Below are positions 38,916 through 52,811 of a stretch of 64,000 bases of DNA, piece after piece; the first letter of the stretch is position 1; every line of letters begins with the position of its first letter. A program made the translations under genes and the position numbers. The notes under the pieces are model-generated. The model was not told where the DNA came from and ran no database searches. It saw nothing but the letters and a program-made list of their open reading frames with translations. The DNA is from Casuarina equisetifolia (taxonomy: Eukaryota; Streptophyta; Magnoliopsida; Fagales; Casuarinaceae), in contig CM052360.1 in NCBI GenBank assembly GCA_028551475.1, positions 14,186,501 through 14,250,500 of the forward strand. Direction: 5' to 3'.

Positions 38916-40891
38916 ACTCACAAACAGAGACAGACAAACGCAATTCATTTTGCAATTGTTTTATCTCGGATGCATCGAACTTTATGCCTTACTTTGAGTT
39001 TTGATTCTGTCTCATCAACGCTTCTCTTGTTTACGTCCCTTCTGCCCGTATGCTTTTTCTTTTTGTTAGACCGTCATTAGGTGATCTAATTATTTATTGT
39101 ATAACCGATATATTGTATATGGTTTTTCCCTTTTCACAGTGTTGTTTGACAAATTTCACTTATTGCTAAGAAATTAAATGAGTTGTTTGTGATTTTTCAT
39201 TATTGATGGATGTACTATTTTAGCTTTTGATATTGCTTCATTAAGATTAACCTTCGTGTGTAAAGCAGCATCTAAATGTTCACAAAGACTTGGGCGGTGG
39301 TTCTTGGACTTGGTGTTGGCTATTGACGGAGTCACAATGCCAATGTCATCATTTCCTTTTAAGTTATGGTTATATTGCAAGGGCGTTTTTAGAAACAACA
39401 AATTTTGTGTGATAGATTGAGAATTTGAAGAAGTTGCTAATTACGTTATGAATGGCTTGACTTGCATCCCTTGTCCTATGTTCACAAGATGCAAAGTGGA
39501 GCTGCCACATTGGTAGTTGGGCACGTGCGGCACCCCCAGCTTGTGCATAGGCACAGAATACAAGCCAAAGCCTATTGATTGGGGCGCATTGTGTCTAGGG
39601 CAGCATTGACTATGTCATCATAGTCTTGAGATGTTACTGGATCTCAATTACTATAATAATGGCCCGAGGGTTGACTTACTTATTTCGTTTTATGTGGATT
39701 CAAACTTTAAATTTGCAAGTTCTTACGTGCTTGCGTGCAGTTTCGCATTCTCCTGTGGGCATTTATTTTTAAAACATGTCAGGTAACGCAGAGCTTTTGC
39801 ATTGGAAGTTTGATTCGATGAGAATTTGGATATGCTACTGTTGACAACTGATCTTTAATTGCTTACCTTTGAACTCATCAAATTGAGATTCTATTGATAA
39901 CAAGTGAAAATTCACTTTTCAATTTCCATAACACATCATATGACTAGAACCAAATTAAAGCTACTGTGCATATTGTGGTTAACTCTTATCCTTAACTTTT
40001 CCTTGTATAATTATTTTGTGAACTTCTACTTGTGCTAATGGATCGTCCAAAGTTCTTGGGAAATTCATAACCCTTTGAACGTTTTCTGCAAGCCATTGTG
40101 TTAAGTAAATTATTGAGGTTTTGTTATTGCTTTTCCTGACATGGTGTTTTGTTCGACCATATTAGGATTCAACCTATTACACTGTCTTGATGGCCCATAT
40201 TGGTGGCCATGATGGTTTCTCATGCACACTGCCACTTGCACAAATACATAAAATTCTTTATGTAAATTGGACTGCTGCCTGTGAGCTGAATACATTAGAA
40301 GTATTGAATTTGAGTGAACGTGAAGGCTTTTAAAAGGCCTAATAGATATTAAATCTGTTTTTGTTCTTTTTTGGGCCATAGGTGTCGCATATGCAATTTC
40401 CTTTTGTTGCTTTCATTTCCTACATGGCTGACCTTAAACAGCATTTTAATAAAAAAAAGGATATTGCAACAATATTTCGATTACGGCCCTTGTCTGGATC
40501 TTTTTGCTTTCTGACATTAATGTTGTTGAAAGTCATGCTCAAGGATTAGGAATTAGATATGAATTCGTGATTGTTTTGGTTAGGAATTCAGACTCCCAAG
40601 TTTGATCCGTAAGGTACTTATATGGATCCTGCTTCAAGGGATAGAGAATTAGCTGCAAGTTTTTTTTAGATAGCTTATTTCAAGTTGGAAAACCAGTTTA
40701 TTTTATTCGAGTCATTATTTAGATATCAGGCTGTTCTGTGCAGACATTTTCTAATAGCTAGATATCAACTGTTGCCAGCTTGTCTTGTTATAATTCTTAA
40801 TCTTAAACATTTAGCTCTTTTCTGGCAGGAACTTACCACTTCGTGCAACATAAACGAAAAAGAAAGGAAGAATTTTATTTTTCTCAAGGAA
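38160..40891 (+). other. Predicted 5' leader of the BOI-related ligase with two introns
   Basis: Splice signals suggest non-coding leader exons at about 38160-38393 (donor GAG|GTATTG), 38488-38543 (TTACAG|GAG to CAAG|GTAACT) and 40829-40891 (CTGGCAG|GAAC), the last running into the start codon. Intron 2 would be about 2.3 kb. (CT)n runs lie at 38192-38223 (probable leader) and 38876-38909 (intron). The intron shows no other gene. Confidence 0.5.
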
Positions 40892-43800
40892 ATGTTGGGA
40901 GGCAACAATAGCAACTCTGTGCTTCCTCCTTTTGTGGATGAGAATCGATACCAATATCAGACCAATGCATCAAATCAGCTGCAATTATTTGGCAGCCGTG
41001 AGTTCTCTTCTGCCTTTCTTAGTGCATTTTACAATTCTTTCACGTACATCATAACACAGTTCAGTATATTGTTGTTGCTTTTTATAATATTGTCTACGGT
41101 GTTGATTTTATTGGTCCTTGTGAACCGTTGCTCTTGTGGTGGATCTTTTGCCTTCTAGCCATTATATTTGGGGCTTCTAGGTTGATTAGTTTATTGTAAT
41201 TTCCTCTGATTGGGATATATTTGTCGAGCTGCATACCAGTTATTGCTAGAAATGAAACTCATCGTTCATGTCTTTCCCTCAGTTTTGGTGACTTGGAGCT
41301 AGTGGTGGTGGTAGAGAGCCAAATCTTCCACTTGCCAGTCATCCATTCTCGAAAATGAATGGATACATTGTATGGCAAGGATACTTCTGCTTCAGATATC
41401 AGTTTCCTATGCAATGGTCATGTATATACGTCTGCTGATGTTTATGTGTGTCCTTGTTGATTATTAGCCGGATTGGGTCCACCTTTTGGGTGTGCCCTTT
41501 GCTGGCCATTCATGAATTCCAGAAGGCAATTTTTACCGAGGTACATTGGATGTACATATCCAGGGAAAGATGGATTGTGTTATTATAGCTTTTAGTTTCT
41601 GCGGACTGGGTAAAATTATTATTTTATTTACTAGATTTCTTGCACTCCATATTCCATGCCTCTTTAGGTTCTTATGTTGCTGACACATTGTTGTTTGACC
41701 AATTGCGTATGACAGATGATCTTTTTTCCGTTGAGCATTATATTTGCCTGTGCAATGACAAAGCATATCTTGATCTTTTAGCTACTTACATTTTCTTTTA
41801 CGATTATTATTGCTGGTCTGTTTAAGAAAACTCTTCTTTTTTTATCACCTCTAGTTTTGCGATCAGTGCAAATGGTGTGTGTTTGTCTTATTATTGGTTG
41901 GTCTGTTTATAAAACCTCTTCTTTATTATCACCTCCACTTTTATAACCATGTTGTGTGTTTGTCTCTTTTGAACTAACTATATTGATATAATGATGAAAC
42001 ATGATGGCTTTTTCTATTTCTGGTTTTTCACTTGAGATCAAACTCCATACATTTCAAGATAGAGATATTTGCAAATCTGTTGTGAGAAGTGAACAAATCA
42101 GAAAATTCTATTATGCTGGAAAGAGGTTTCTGTTACTACAAATAGTTTTTGTTTCTTTCATTTTAGCTAGTCTAACATTGTTGTTATCATTTTCCGGTTG
42201 CTTGAAGTTGGTTTTGAGTGGCTGATCTTGATTCCCTGGAGACCATAGTAATGATGTTTGGGACCTCTTCTTTGGGTATCTTAAACAAGGGAATCACATC
42301 CAAATTTGTAAAACAACTGAATACAATATGCTAATTACCGAGACACAAATACTTTTTAAGACGCTTGGCAAATTTCTTATGGAAATTACCTTTGGCATTA
42401 TCTAATTTCCTAAGCATAAGTTACAATGTGTTAATAATGTGTTAATTCTAGTTTTCATATTTCATCATGATTATCTTGTGCCTAGCTCTTGCCAGCTATG
42501 AGCCTAGAATGGTAAACATGTGAACAAAGCTGAGATGGGATGAAAATCATCATTTAAGACAAGGGGAGGGTAAAATGTGTGGCTCTGAGAAAGTTTTATT
42601 TCTGTTTAATAGTTCCCAGAAGTGTTAGCTTCTGGTCTTGAGTGTCTTTACACATCTTGGATATCTGTATTTCATCGTTTAACCTAGTAAATTTCCTTTT
42701 CTTCATATTTTATAATCATTTTTTTTACACTAAGGAATTTTGAGGTCAAGCTGGCCGTGAAAGATAATGACTGCTACTTATTTTGCAGTGCCAGCTGGAT
42801 GTAGTATTGATCCAGTAAATTATTTTGGGAGGGAGCATAACAGTCCCATGCTTGGGCCAAATAAAAGAAGCAGGGAAATGGAAGATATCTCAAGGCGGCA
42901 AAAACTTCAGATATCCTTAAATTACAATGCTTGTCAAGATGAAGCAGATCGCTCAGCAAGCATTCCTAACCCAAATGCTGTATCAACTGGTTTGAGGCTA
43001 TCATATGATGATGATGAACGCAACTCAACTGTGACTTCTGCAAGTGGAAGTATGACAGCTGCATCTTCAATCATCTTGTCCCTTGGTGACAATATTAAGT
43101 CTGAGCTTGATCGACAAAAGGAAGAGTTTGACCAATTTATTAAAATTCAGGTAATGATGCTTCAAGCGTACAAGTATAATTATTTTATATAGACCCATTC
43201 TTCTTTATATTGTCCCCAAAATAAGGTTTGATTGCTTTTTCCTTTTAAATTATTTTTATTATGTTGTTTAGATTTCGATGCCTATTACTTTTATGAGAGC
43301 ACAAATTTTCATTTATGTTGTACCTTGGGACCCGTTGTGAGGATTATGAATGATAGGTTTTTCTAGGTGGCATCTGTACATCATAGTCATGCTCCACGAA
43401 AGCAGTAGTGAATCTAATTTCTATACTATTCCTTGTGATCATTTTATGTTTCTCTTTATCAACTCTGGAATAATCTTTAATTGCTCTTCCATCAGGAGGA
43501 ATACTTAACAAAAGGGATGGGGGACATGAAGCAGAGACACATGGCTTCTTTCCTTGCAGCTATAGAAAAAGGTGTTAGCAAAAAGCTAAGTGACAAAGAC
43601 AGAGAAATAGAGAACATGAATCGTAAGAACAGAGAACTAGTAGAGAGAATAAAGCAGGTAGCTGTAGAAGCCCAAAGTTGGCACTATAGAGCGAAGTACA
43701 ATGAATCAGTTGTAAATATCCTGAAGAGCAACCTCCAGCAGGCAATTTCACAGGGAGCTGAACTGGGGAAGGAAGGATTTGGAGATAGTGAAGTTGATGA

Positions 43801-44047
43801 TGCGGCTTCATATATTGACCCAAACAACTACCTGAGCCTTCCAGTTGGCCCTTCAAAATCTAGTTCCCGGAATAACACAGGCTTGAAGGAGCATATGACT
43901 TGCAAAGTTTGCAAGGCAAAGGAAGTCTCCATCCTGTTGATGCCCTGTCGGCACGTTTGTATATGCAAGGATTGTGATGGGTTCGTTAACATTTGTCCTG
44001 TATGTCAGTTGATGAAAACTGCCAGTGTCCAGGTGTATCTGTCCTAA
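40892..44047 (+). CDS. BOI-related RING E3 ubiquitin ligase (BRG type)
   Basis: Three coding exons join in frame: 40892-40997, 42789-43150 and 43496-44047, giving 339 residues. BOI/BRG proteins are plant E3 ligases linked to pathogen-induced cell death and gibberellin signalling. The N-terminal half is Ser/Asn-rich with KRSREMEDISRRQKLQIS. A conserved region follows (LGDNIKSELDRQKEEFDQFIK) and then a coiled-coil helix with KDREIENMNRKNRELVERIK. The C-terminal C3HC4 RING spans residues 292-326: Cys292, Cys295, Cys307, His309, Cys313, Cys316, Cys323 and Cys326. The protein ends ASVQVYLS, typical of this group. The internal ATG at 40892 begins MLGGNN. I cannot tell which of the paralogues (BRG1-3 or BOI) is the closest. 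Confidence 0.92.
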
Positions 44048-46387
44048 CTTGTGAAGAATATTACTATACGAATGAGAAAATCATTTACCATTTGTTTTAT
44101 ATCTTCTTTTTAAACTGTATGTACCCAACTAGTTAAAGAGCTCGCCTTTTCTGTAGCCCACAGCCTCGTCTTAGAGCTCTCTCTCTCTTTCGATCTTTTG
44201 CTCTGTCTCTGTATCAGTTAGCATGGTGAGGGTCAAGTTTGGGAGATCTTATGAAATGAGAAAAAAGGATTTATCATATTTGTTATGATGTGGTTAATGA
44301 GTTTATACTTTTAAAGAATACATAATAATTCTTGTTTATGTGAAAATAGGTTCTATCAACTCACTTCTAGTTGGATAATAAATCTTTAATAATAAATAAG
44401 ATTAACAAAGAATTTATAAAAGATGATCCTTTTTATTTCCTCTAATCACATATATAATAGCCTTCTTACTTTTTTTTTCTGGGTAAATATTTAAGTTTTA
44501 TTCATTATGTTTGAAACACCAAAAAACGTAAGGGGCATTTCCAGTATTTCTTGACTTTCATCTTTTAATTTATTTGGAAGTTTTTTTTTACAGTGTTTTG
44601 TCTTATAACTTTAAAGACTTTGCTTGTTTATTCAAGAAAAATAGTTTAGTTAAAACAATAGATAATTAAAGACATGAAAGTAGCGTAAAAAAAATAATTG
44701 GAGGGATGATAGAATTAGTTTCACACACTTGGAAAATTTTAAAAAATAATTGATCAACAATTCAACTCTCAAAAGGTACTTAGTCAGCTATGGAAATGAT
44801 TGGGATGAGTTGATTACTTTAACCACTTGTTTAAAATGTTTGGTGATTTTATTAAAAAAAGAATATTAGAGGTGTTTTACAGACTTTAGACGATTTGATT
44901 CAAAATCGTTAATTTTTTTTTTAAAATTATAACTTGGATTTTTACACTAGCAAGATGCTCTAAAATTGTGTGAAATCTTAACGCCCTTTTTGTGACAAAC
45001 TTTTGAATCAACAATACTCCGCCAAACAAAGTGGAGGAGACTATATTTCGACTTAGTAATTCTTGGGACTTTGGTTCCAACTTAGTGAATCCATTATGTT
45101 GTCAACTATCAATGTATTATAGGCCAATATTGGGCCACTCAAATGTTGATTGCTTGGTTTGTATACTATGGTCTCTTTCATGGTGAAGAGGAAGGAGAAG
45201 CTACTATGGTCTCGAAAATTTTGGTCAGGACAAGTACATATGCAAAAGCAGGGAACAACCTGGAAAGGAACTCTTCAAGAGGAGGACCTCGTCCCACCTT
45301 GGAAAACACAAGTGGATGATCTTAGACGTATAAGAGATTTGGTAACTTCACTCAGGACGCTAGTCTTTTGGGTATTCAGCCCATTACATTAAGCTCATAC
45401 AGATACATACCCACAAGAGCAGTTTTTGCGAAGTCATCTTCACAAACAAAATGTTAACCGTGTATATATTTCTGTTAGCTTCAAATAGGTTCAGATCAAT
45501 TTAGAAGTACATAATGGTTGAAAATAAGCCGGGAGCAACCAACTCCTTCAAACAAGTTTAAGGGAACCGGGAAAAAAGACTCTAGGTAACCTCCTCAGAC
45601 CTTCCACTTCCCCAGCATGCAGTAGTCACTGGAATCAGGCAGCCTGCTTTAAGGTCATGTTCAAACACCAAATCGTGGCATATGCACAATAACTTATCTC
45701 ATAATTATCTGGAAAGTGCTCCTAGTTCTGTCCTCTCTATGCTCCTTTTTGCACTCCTCCATACATCATCTTGCATCAGTGATATCGTTCTTGAAAAGAA
45801 CAGAGAGGGAGGAAGGGGGTGGCCCTTTGTAGCATTGAATGCTCTCCATATAGCAGAAGGAAAATGGCACGGCCGAAAGAGATGCCATGACATCATTACT
45901 GCTGACAAATGCTTCAGAGTAATTCAAATTTTACTGATCAAATTATAGAACACATCCCGTAGAAAAGGAGTAAAGAGATGCTCAATTTCAGGTTCTTTTT
46001 GGAGGTTCAAGTTCAGGTAAGCCAGAAGGGATGGATTAAATGAGAAAACAGAAGAGTTGGTATTACATGATATCTTCTAACTTTCCAAGCAGAAAAAGAG
46101 TACAATCACTTCATGCATTTATCACAGAAATTTTTTTTACATAGTTGAACATCATTCTTATAAAGAATATAAGGTTAATGGACACGAAATGCTCTCTAAA
46201 AGACTAAAGAATAAAACTCAAAATCATCAGAGAAACAATGAGAGTAGCATTTACATCCTCAGTATCTGCTGGATGTAGTCAGCACCAGTTGACACAACGT
46301 GCGCATGGAGAAGTTAAAGCTGAGGTGAGACCACCAAACAAAAAATGTTTTGGACTCCAATCAGTTCCTTCCAGCATTAACAATCCA
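44048..46387. other. Intergenic between two convergent genes; no gene recognised
   Basis: The BOI-related ligase ends at 44047 reading right and RBM48 ends at 46388 reading left, so both 3' regions lie here. 44240-45120 is very AT-rich. Short open frames at 45150-45392 and 45682-45948 match nothing I know. Confidence 0.5.
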
Positions 46388-48060
46388 TTAGATTCTTCTC
46401 CTGTTGTCTACTCGGGTTTTCTTTCGCGCAGGTTGCATATACTCGCTACTTGATTGAATCTGGAAACAAAAGAGGTTGTCTTCCAATTCAACACATAAGA
46501 AAGCACTACTTGATATTCAATACCATTGAGAACCTTTTGAAACAGAGAACCTTTAAAGAAAGCACTACTTAATGGGTTATCACCTTATTAAGCTTCTCTC
46601 TTACCGACCGAACCGTCTGATTCATTGATTGAGATGCAAAGTAGTCCTGAAATAAATTACAAAAGTCAAATTTTCGGCCCCAAGCCAATGGTAGGCAACT
46701 CCTACGGCTTCTCATGAAAAGATTCAACTCAATGAAATTGTCTAGAAATTCGCAATTCTACATACAAACCACTATATCACGCACAAAAGCTCCCCACTGT
46801 GGCACCAAACTACGAGATATAACATCAAAGTTTTGCAAAAGACTAAAAGGCTCTCCGGGGTGAAAATGAGACATGTAGAACAAAATGGACGTCCCCATAT
46901 GGCAATCACACTGTACAGAAACTTAAAAGTTTCCAGTCCAAGTTGGATTTCTTGCTCTAAGAAGTTGCTGCAGTGGCAAGCAATTTCCCACCTCAAAATG
47001 AAACTTTACAAGAATAAATGAGCGATGGAAGGAAATCCTTTGCAATGTCAACGTATAAAAACAGCAACAAACCTTGTCAGAAGACACCTGCGTGATCGGG
47101 GGATTACTATTAGGCGATTCTTTGGACTCCCTACAGAAATACACGAAAAATCCATCAACTGCCGCACACAAAAACAGCTGCAGACGGCGCATTAGGAGAC
47201 ATATAATTGCAAATTTCAGACAGTAAACCACCTTTGGTTGGAGTTTCTCTGTTGAGGAAGGCAGTTCGTGTGCGGGGGAGTTGCAACCAGTGAGTCCTCA
47301 GTCGAAGCACCAACCCCAGGCCCTTTGGATCTCCCGCCTGAGAACACAAACTATGTCGCTTACAAAGACCGAAGACAAGAGTTACGTCTAAAAGAAGCAA
47401 CACCAGCGTACCATTCAATCGTGCTAGAACTTCCCTTCTCCTGCCTTCTAGCTTATCCTTAGTATCAGAGAGGCTCTCAAATTGTGGGGCGTAGGAGACC
47501 TGAAGCCGATTTCCCAGGAAAACAAACTCGTCCAACTTTCTCTTTGCAAACCTTCAAAGGAATGCATACTGTTCAATCGATTGCTCTAGCAAACAGTGTG
47601 AACTAGGACACATCACATATAACATAAAGCTGCGTAATTTAATCACCTGGCGTTGCTGACGAGACGGAACTGAACCCAGAAAACGTCGGTGAATGGTTCA
47701 CAGTCCTCAGCATCCATTGGTTTACACCTGAAAAGGAGCGGAGCCTAATCTGAAAACCGAAGCAATTAACATTTATAAAAGAAAGGAGGAAGTAGATTTT
47801 GACGAACTCTTCAACGTCTCCATAGGAAGCGAATAACTTCTGCAATTCGTCGCCGCACCCTAACGCTGGAACGTTCCTCACGATCAGATACCTACTCTTA
47901 TTCCCAAAGCAAACATGGATTCAGAGGGAAGAAAACAAAATTGCTCAGACGGAGTATTCACTCGCTCACAAGCTCAATTTTTCCGGTACGGGACAGACCT
48001 GGATTCCTCGCACACCGTGTAGACGCGAACCGCCGGAGGGTCGTCTTTGTATCGGGGCAT
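46388..48060 (-). CDS. RBM48: RNA-binding protein 48 homologue (minor spliceosome factor)
   Basis: Eight exons join in frame: 47999-48060, 47808-47891, 47647-47727, 47412-47551, 47232-47337, 47073-47130, 46584-46646 and 46388-46459, giving 221 residues. RBM48 works with ARMC7 in U12-type intron splicing. It begins MPRYKDDPPAVRVYTVCEES. An RRM spans about residues 19-105: YLIVRNVPALG (RNP2-like), KPMDAEDCEPFTDVFWVQF and ARFAKRKLDEFVFLGNRLQV (RNP1-like). The family signature SYAPQFESLSDTKDKLEGRR follows. The C-terminus carries MNQTVRSVREKLNKIQSS and ends RVDNRRRI, a conserved basic tail. Exon 2 leaves through the weak donor GA|GTTCGT. The gene is small and intron-dense, with introns of 80 bp upwards. 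Confidence 0.93.
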
Positions 48061-49270
48061 TTAGTACTCGTCGTCCTTCCGATCACCCAAGCACGGAAGC
48101 CGCTTCGTTTTGATTAAAGCATCGCGTGGTGTTCTTTTGGGGTCGTGAAAGTCGCCTTTTTAAATCGAAGTTTCGCCTCGATTATTGTCTTTCTTACAGA
48201 TAATGCGGACAAGCAAGGTGTCGAGAAAACACTCTATTGCGGCGCAAGTACTCGTCCGAACGTGAAAACGGGCGTCCTTACAGTTAAACATCCAGTTCGA
48301 GCAGAAAAACCATGAAAACGGCTTGTACAATCGGATGAAAAAAAGAAGCGTCTGTTTGTACAGTTTGGCGTTTAAATGTGACCAACGAACCTTGATAAAT
48401 GTACAAAAATATAAATTTTTGAGTAGGGTTTATGAATATTTATCATGGACTATAAGAATGTTCTATTTCCGAGAAAATAATAACGACCACAATTATAATC
48501 GAAAGTCAAAAATCAACGCAGGACCATCGTGATTATCCACACTATTATCTTTATTTTGAAATTGAATTTGTTAAGTCCACTTATGATCATCTCCATTTTC
48601 ACTTCCACCTTGAAATTTGTTCCTTACGATAAGTTTTACCATTGAATTTGCTCCAATCAATTTGTTTCTTGAAGTTCTCCACTCAATCAAGAAGTTCTAT
48701 TAGATGAGCAGGGTCAGATAGCCCCTTGTTTAAAAAGGAAAATATCGAATTTAAGAAAAAGTTTAGAAGATGAGAAAGTTTGAGAAGTGCATTCAAAGAA
48801 ATGAACATGGTAAAAACAGAAGAAACGCAAACGATTCCAGTGAAGCAACTTGTAGGTAGTTTATATTGGAGAAATTTCAGATCTTGGTCATAATCCCGGG
48901 ATTCTTGCCCCTTTATCATTCCAAAGGAAGCTGCTATTATTTTATAGAAAACACTGGAAACAATCCTCTGTCAGTCCTCTTTCCTCCTCTTGTCTAGATA
49001 AATTATATGCGCTAGGAGACGATATCTGCTCATTAATGATTGAAAATGTGCAGTCCCTATTACCATGCAGCTACACATTCAGAATCACACTCATTCATTT
49101 GAGGACCCAATGCACAAATTTATTTCTTGATGAATACCAACTCAAACATTGTTCAAAAATTTCCAATAACTCAAATTCAGTAACTCCAAATCAGAGTCTT
49201 ATCATGGTACACAACTTCTTCATCAAAGTTGCAGCTCTTTAGCTGCAGAATGGATGCCCATCTATGCACT
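48061..49270. other. RBM48 promoter and QCR8 3' region; no gene recognised
   Basis: The stretch just right of 48060 is relatively GC-rich with a likely RBM48 promoter. The rest is AT-rich. No open frame matches a known family. Confidence 0.5.
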
Positions 49271-50542
49271 TCAGTAACGGTGCTCCATCTTTTCCTTCTC
49301 CTTGAACTGATTCACATACCTGCATCCAATTGCATATGTAGATAAGCACTCGCAAAGGAAGGTACAGAATGATGGCAATATAAATAGGATGGAAGATAAG
49401 GAAATATGATTAGCAAGGACGGGATAGTTCACAAATCGGAAGAACATTGTTTGTTCCATTTTTGTTCTAATGAAATCCACCCATTTTTTAACTTCGAAAG
49501 ATAAAAATGACAGTGCAGTACAGGGACAATTATGCGGAACACAAGAAAAAGCAAAAAGATAGTGCACACCCAGTGGAAAGTTTGGGGATCAACTACCTTA
49601 ATGAACAACATGATGATGAAATCCCACCAGATTCCAATTCAAACTTTCTTCCTCCAATTCAAAAATATCTTCCTTCCAACCACAAGTTACTCTAACCATC
49701 GGCTAGCATATCTCCCTATGATTTGAGCATGCAATTCGCATCCAATGTACAAATTGTGTCTGCAGGGAGGCAAATTATTGCCCTCTCTTTCTACATCCAC
49801 CTTAAAAGAGCTACCTCGTATCCTAGAATCTTAAAAAACATCTAGTTCAAACGACTTCTCCGGTAACTGTTAGTAGCAAAATACTCTGTATGACTTGGGG
49901 CAACCCTCGAAACCAACTAGTGCAAACTACACTGCAGCAATATAAGCTTCATTCGTAATAAAATTCAGTAGTTAAGTTTTCGAAATATGGTCCACTAATG
50001 GACAAAACATTTGATATCAAAACGACCATTGATCTACGTTATTATAAGTAAAATCTCTTTTTGTTTGCTGCAATCACAATAAGAGGTTTCTTCATCGATA
50101 CCATTTTCCCAAAGTCATTTAGCTATCGATTCTCCAAAATTAATAAATTAGTAACTGAAGCAGAACTAGGGTCCAACGAGCACCGGACTGCAGTATGCTG
50201 ATCTAGGTCACCTAAGCTTCTCGTATACAATACAACGCTCCCTTTTCACACAAAGGAAACCCTAAATCATTTCTCTACCAAGAGAGCCCAATCGAGGTCA
50301 ATGAAACACAAATTTCCACACAAATCTTGCTCCCATAAAGCAAAGAGAGGCGATAGAGAGAGAAGGAATTACGTGACGGTGCCGACGAGGGGGGTGAGGA
50401 GGAGGACGGCGCTGAGCCAATTCTCGGAGACCTTGTGGTGGATCTTGCCGGGCAGGTCCTTCCACAGCCCAGCCATCACCTTCTGCTGGAATGGAGAAAG
50501 TGCGTAGACCACGGCCTTCATCCTCACCGGTTGCTTCGCCAT
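49271..50542 (-). CDS. QCR8: Cytochrome b-c1 complex subunit 8 (ubiquinol-cytochrome c reductase, plant type)
   Basis: Two exons join in frame, 50373-50542 and 49271-49319, giving 72 residues, the family's length. The product is a small single-membrane-span subunit of mitochondrial respiratory complex III. It begins MAKQPVRMKAVVYALSPFQQ, then WKDLPGKIHHKVSENW, then a hydrophobic segment (LSAVLLLTPLVGTVT). It ends YVNQFKEKEKMEHRY, as in plant UcrQ-like subunits. The acceptor reads ATGCAG|G and restores a Thr codon across the junction. The intron is about 1.05 kb. Confidence 0.96.
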
Positions 50543-52114
50543 CTTTTTCCGATCGAACTAAGACGACAGATTATTGGCCTCTCCGTTTGTTGAGTTTTTA
50601 GGGCAAATAGTGGTCGTCTCCGAAATCACTTATTGATTTGATGCGGTCTAGAAGCTCCCTACATAACGAATCTCCGTTCGCACGTGTCAGCTCTTTTTTT
50701 TTTTTTTGACAGAAATCCCGTTTGAATTAGCGATTTCTTTTGGAAAAAAATTACGAAGACATTAAGGCAGAAAATAAACGAAAAATTGCAAAACTCTTCC
50801 CTTTAATTTGACATTTGTGACATTGAATCTATGTGCTTTCAAAATAATCTTTTAAATGGTATTATTATCGTACAAAACAATTTGTAACAAAATATTTAAA
50901 ATCATATTTTTATATTTATTAAATACATAAATGACCGGTAACAAATTCAGTATCAAAGATGACTAAATGTGGGTGAATACGGTCAACTTAAGCTAAAAAT
51001 TCAGCTGTTAGTCATTCCAACAAATACAAATTTGGGTCATAACGTAATCTAATGGGTCTAGATAGCCCAAAATCAACATGCATCTCAAGAATCATTTAAG
51101 AATTTTCATTTGTTTGGGATTTCTTAATTATTTTCCAAATTTATTCAATTTTGATTAGCTTTCGAACTTATTTGGTTGTTGGACCCAATTTTGTTTGATT
51201 AGGATCCTGATTTTTAAAAACCAAATTTATTTAATTAGCATATTAGGTTATTCAAGATTTATTTGGTTGTTTTAGAAAATCTAACTCTTTAAAAATAGAG
51301 ATTGTTATTTCATTTTGAGTCCCTAAAAAAAGAGCAAGGAGTTTTCTTCTATTTTTGCTTTCAAGTCTTCCCTCTGACTTGGTACTTCCACGAATCACAT
51401 CACTAACTTACTTCAATAACTTGATTTCTCACAAAAATGGATACTTAGAGTTGTTAAGTCATCTCAAGACAGCTACATGGAAAGATGGGGTCATTTTCTT
51501 AAAAAACTTCCCCTTTAACTCGAACATTCTTAAGAATATCTGAACTTCATCAAGTTTGCTTCGATGCATTTCATGGAAACAACGAATGATAAGGAGGTTG
51601 TAAATCCGTTGAACACGTGTTCTTCGGTACAAGTGATGACGTGTTTCTGCCACCTGACACCCTGGCAGTTGTGCTTTCATGCTCGGTATCATCGTCGGAA
51701 GGCATACGTGGCGGCATGGCGATGTATGCGCATCCCATTGGCAATTCGACAACGCTCACCATAAATTTCGTCTCTGTCAGCCGAAGGAACGCAAAGCCAT
51801 ACTGTTCTTCAACTCTCAGTGTACCAGCGTCATCCTCGAGGGTACCTCTCAATCTTGCATTGCAAACAAGCTTCGAATTTTTTTTTTTAAATTTTTATTG
51901 GTTTGTTTATTATGTTGCTCTGTTTTTACTGAAGTAATTAAGTTGACCTATTCGCTCTGCTAGACGATAGCTTATTCTTCTCCAACTATGCTGTTAATTT
52001 TTCAGTGTCTCAAAAGAATTGGCCGATGGATTTGAATTTTGGTTGCGGGAAAGTAACAAACGTCTTGAATCCTTGGTCTACAGCTTCTAAGACACGAATC
52101 GTTCTTGTTTGAAG

Positions 52115-52148
<34 letters not shown>

Positions 52149-52545
52149 TGTCTTAATTTCACAAAGGAGGAAGAAACGTAGCCGAGTTATCAATCAAAAT
52201 AGAATCTTAAATCGAGGACTTGTAGTTGGAGAAGTCATTCAAGCAATTTCCGCATAAGGTCGTTTTTAACAAGTTGCTCTGGCGGAAGATGCATTAGACT
52301 TTGACGTGTGGTTTGGTTTCTTATTGTCCAACTAGTGTTGGTGCCTCCGGTATCTTGAAGTTTCTTTCTTTATGTAAAAACTTTGTGTGGGGGTTGCAAC
52401 TTCAGCTCCACACCACGATATTGTGATGGGTGAATCTTCATGTGGTTTCAACTCTCAATTATGTTTATTAAGTATTGGCCCTCATGATTTAACCATTTTT
52501 TAAAAACTTTTCATTGAATCCAATAGTTGTAAATTTTGACATAAT
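50543..52545. other. QCR8 promoter side and left flank of the copia insertion; no gene recognised
   Basis: 50690-51340 is strongly AT-rich. A more GC-rich patch at about 51590-51850 has open frames on both strands but no family resemblance. A (GT)n microsatellite lies at 52118-52147. The last 300 bp were contiguous with 58464 onward before the retrotransposon inserted. Confidence 0.5.
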
Positions 52546-52550
52546 ATATC

Positions 52551-52811
52551 TATTAAGATATGCTTTTATTGTTTATTAGTTTATTATTATTTTTATTCTT
52601 TTGGGCCAATCTTGGTTTGTAATTATTGGGCCATTCATTATTTGTTTGTTTATTGGGCTTCGCCCATTCGGGTTTGATCGACCTGTGTTCGGTTGATATG
52701 TAGGTTGTAATTACCTCATTTTCAGGTTAAGCAAGTAAAAGGGTTTTTTCTTCCAGATTCTCCGTGTCTCTGTTCCAGATCCTCAGATGATGTTGTTTTT
52801 TCAATCTTGGA
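52551..52811 (+). repeat. 5' LTR
   Basis: 261 bp, beginning TATTAAGATATGC and ending TCAATCTTGGA. The 3' copy begins TGTTAAG, so the second base has changed here. The end in GA instead of CA is unusual for an LTR. Confidence 0.93.

Noticed and set aside
38850-39080. Ser/Leu-repeat ORFs over the (CT)n tract
   Set aside because: Microsatellite translation inside the predicted leader intron of the BOI-related ligase.
47728-47891. Apparent lack of a canonical donor at the end of RBM48 exon 2
   Set aside because: On rereading, GA|GTTCGT at 47806-47808 supplies a GT donor in the correct phase and restores the EECKPMDAEDC junction.
51571-51937. Three overlapping ORFs on both strands in a GC-richer patch
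   Set aside because: No frame is favoured and none resembles a known protein; not enough to call a gene.
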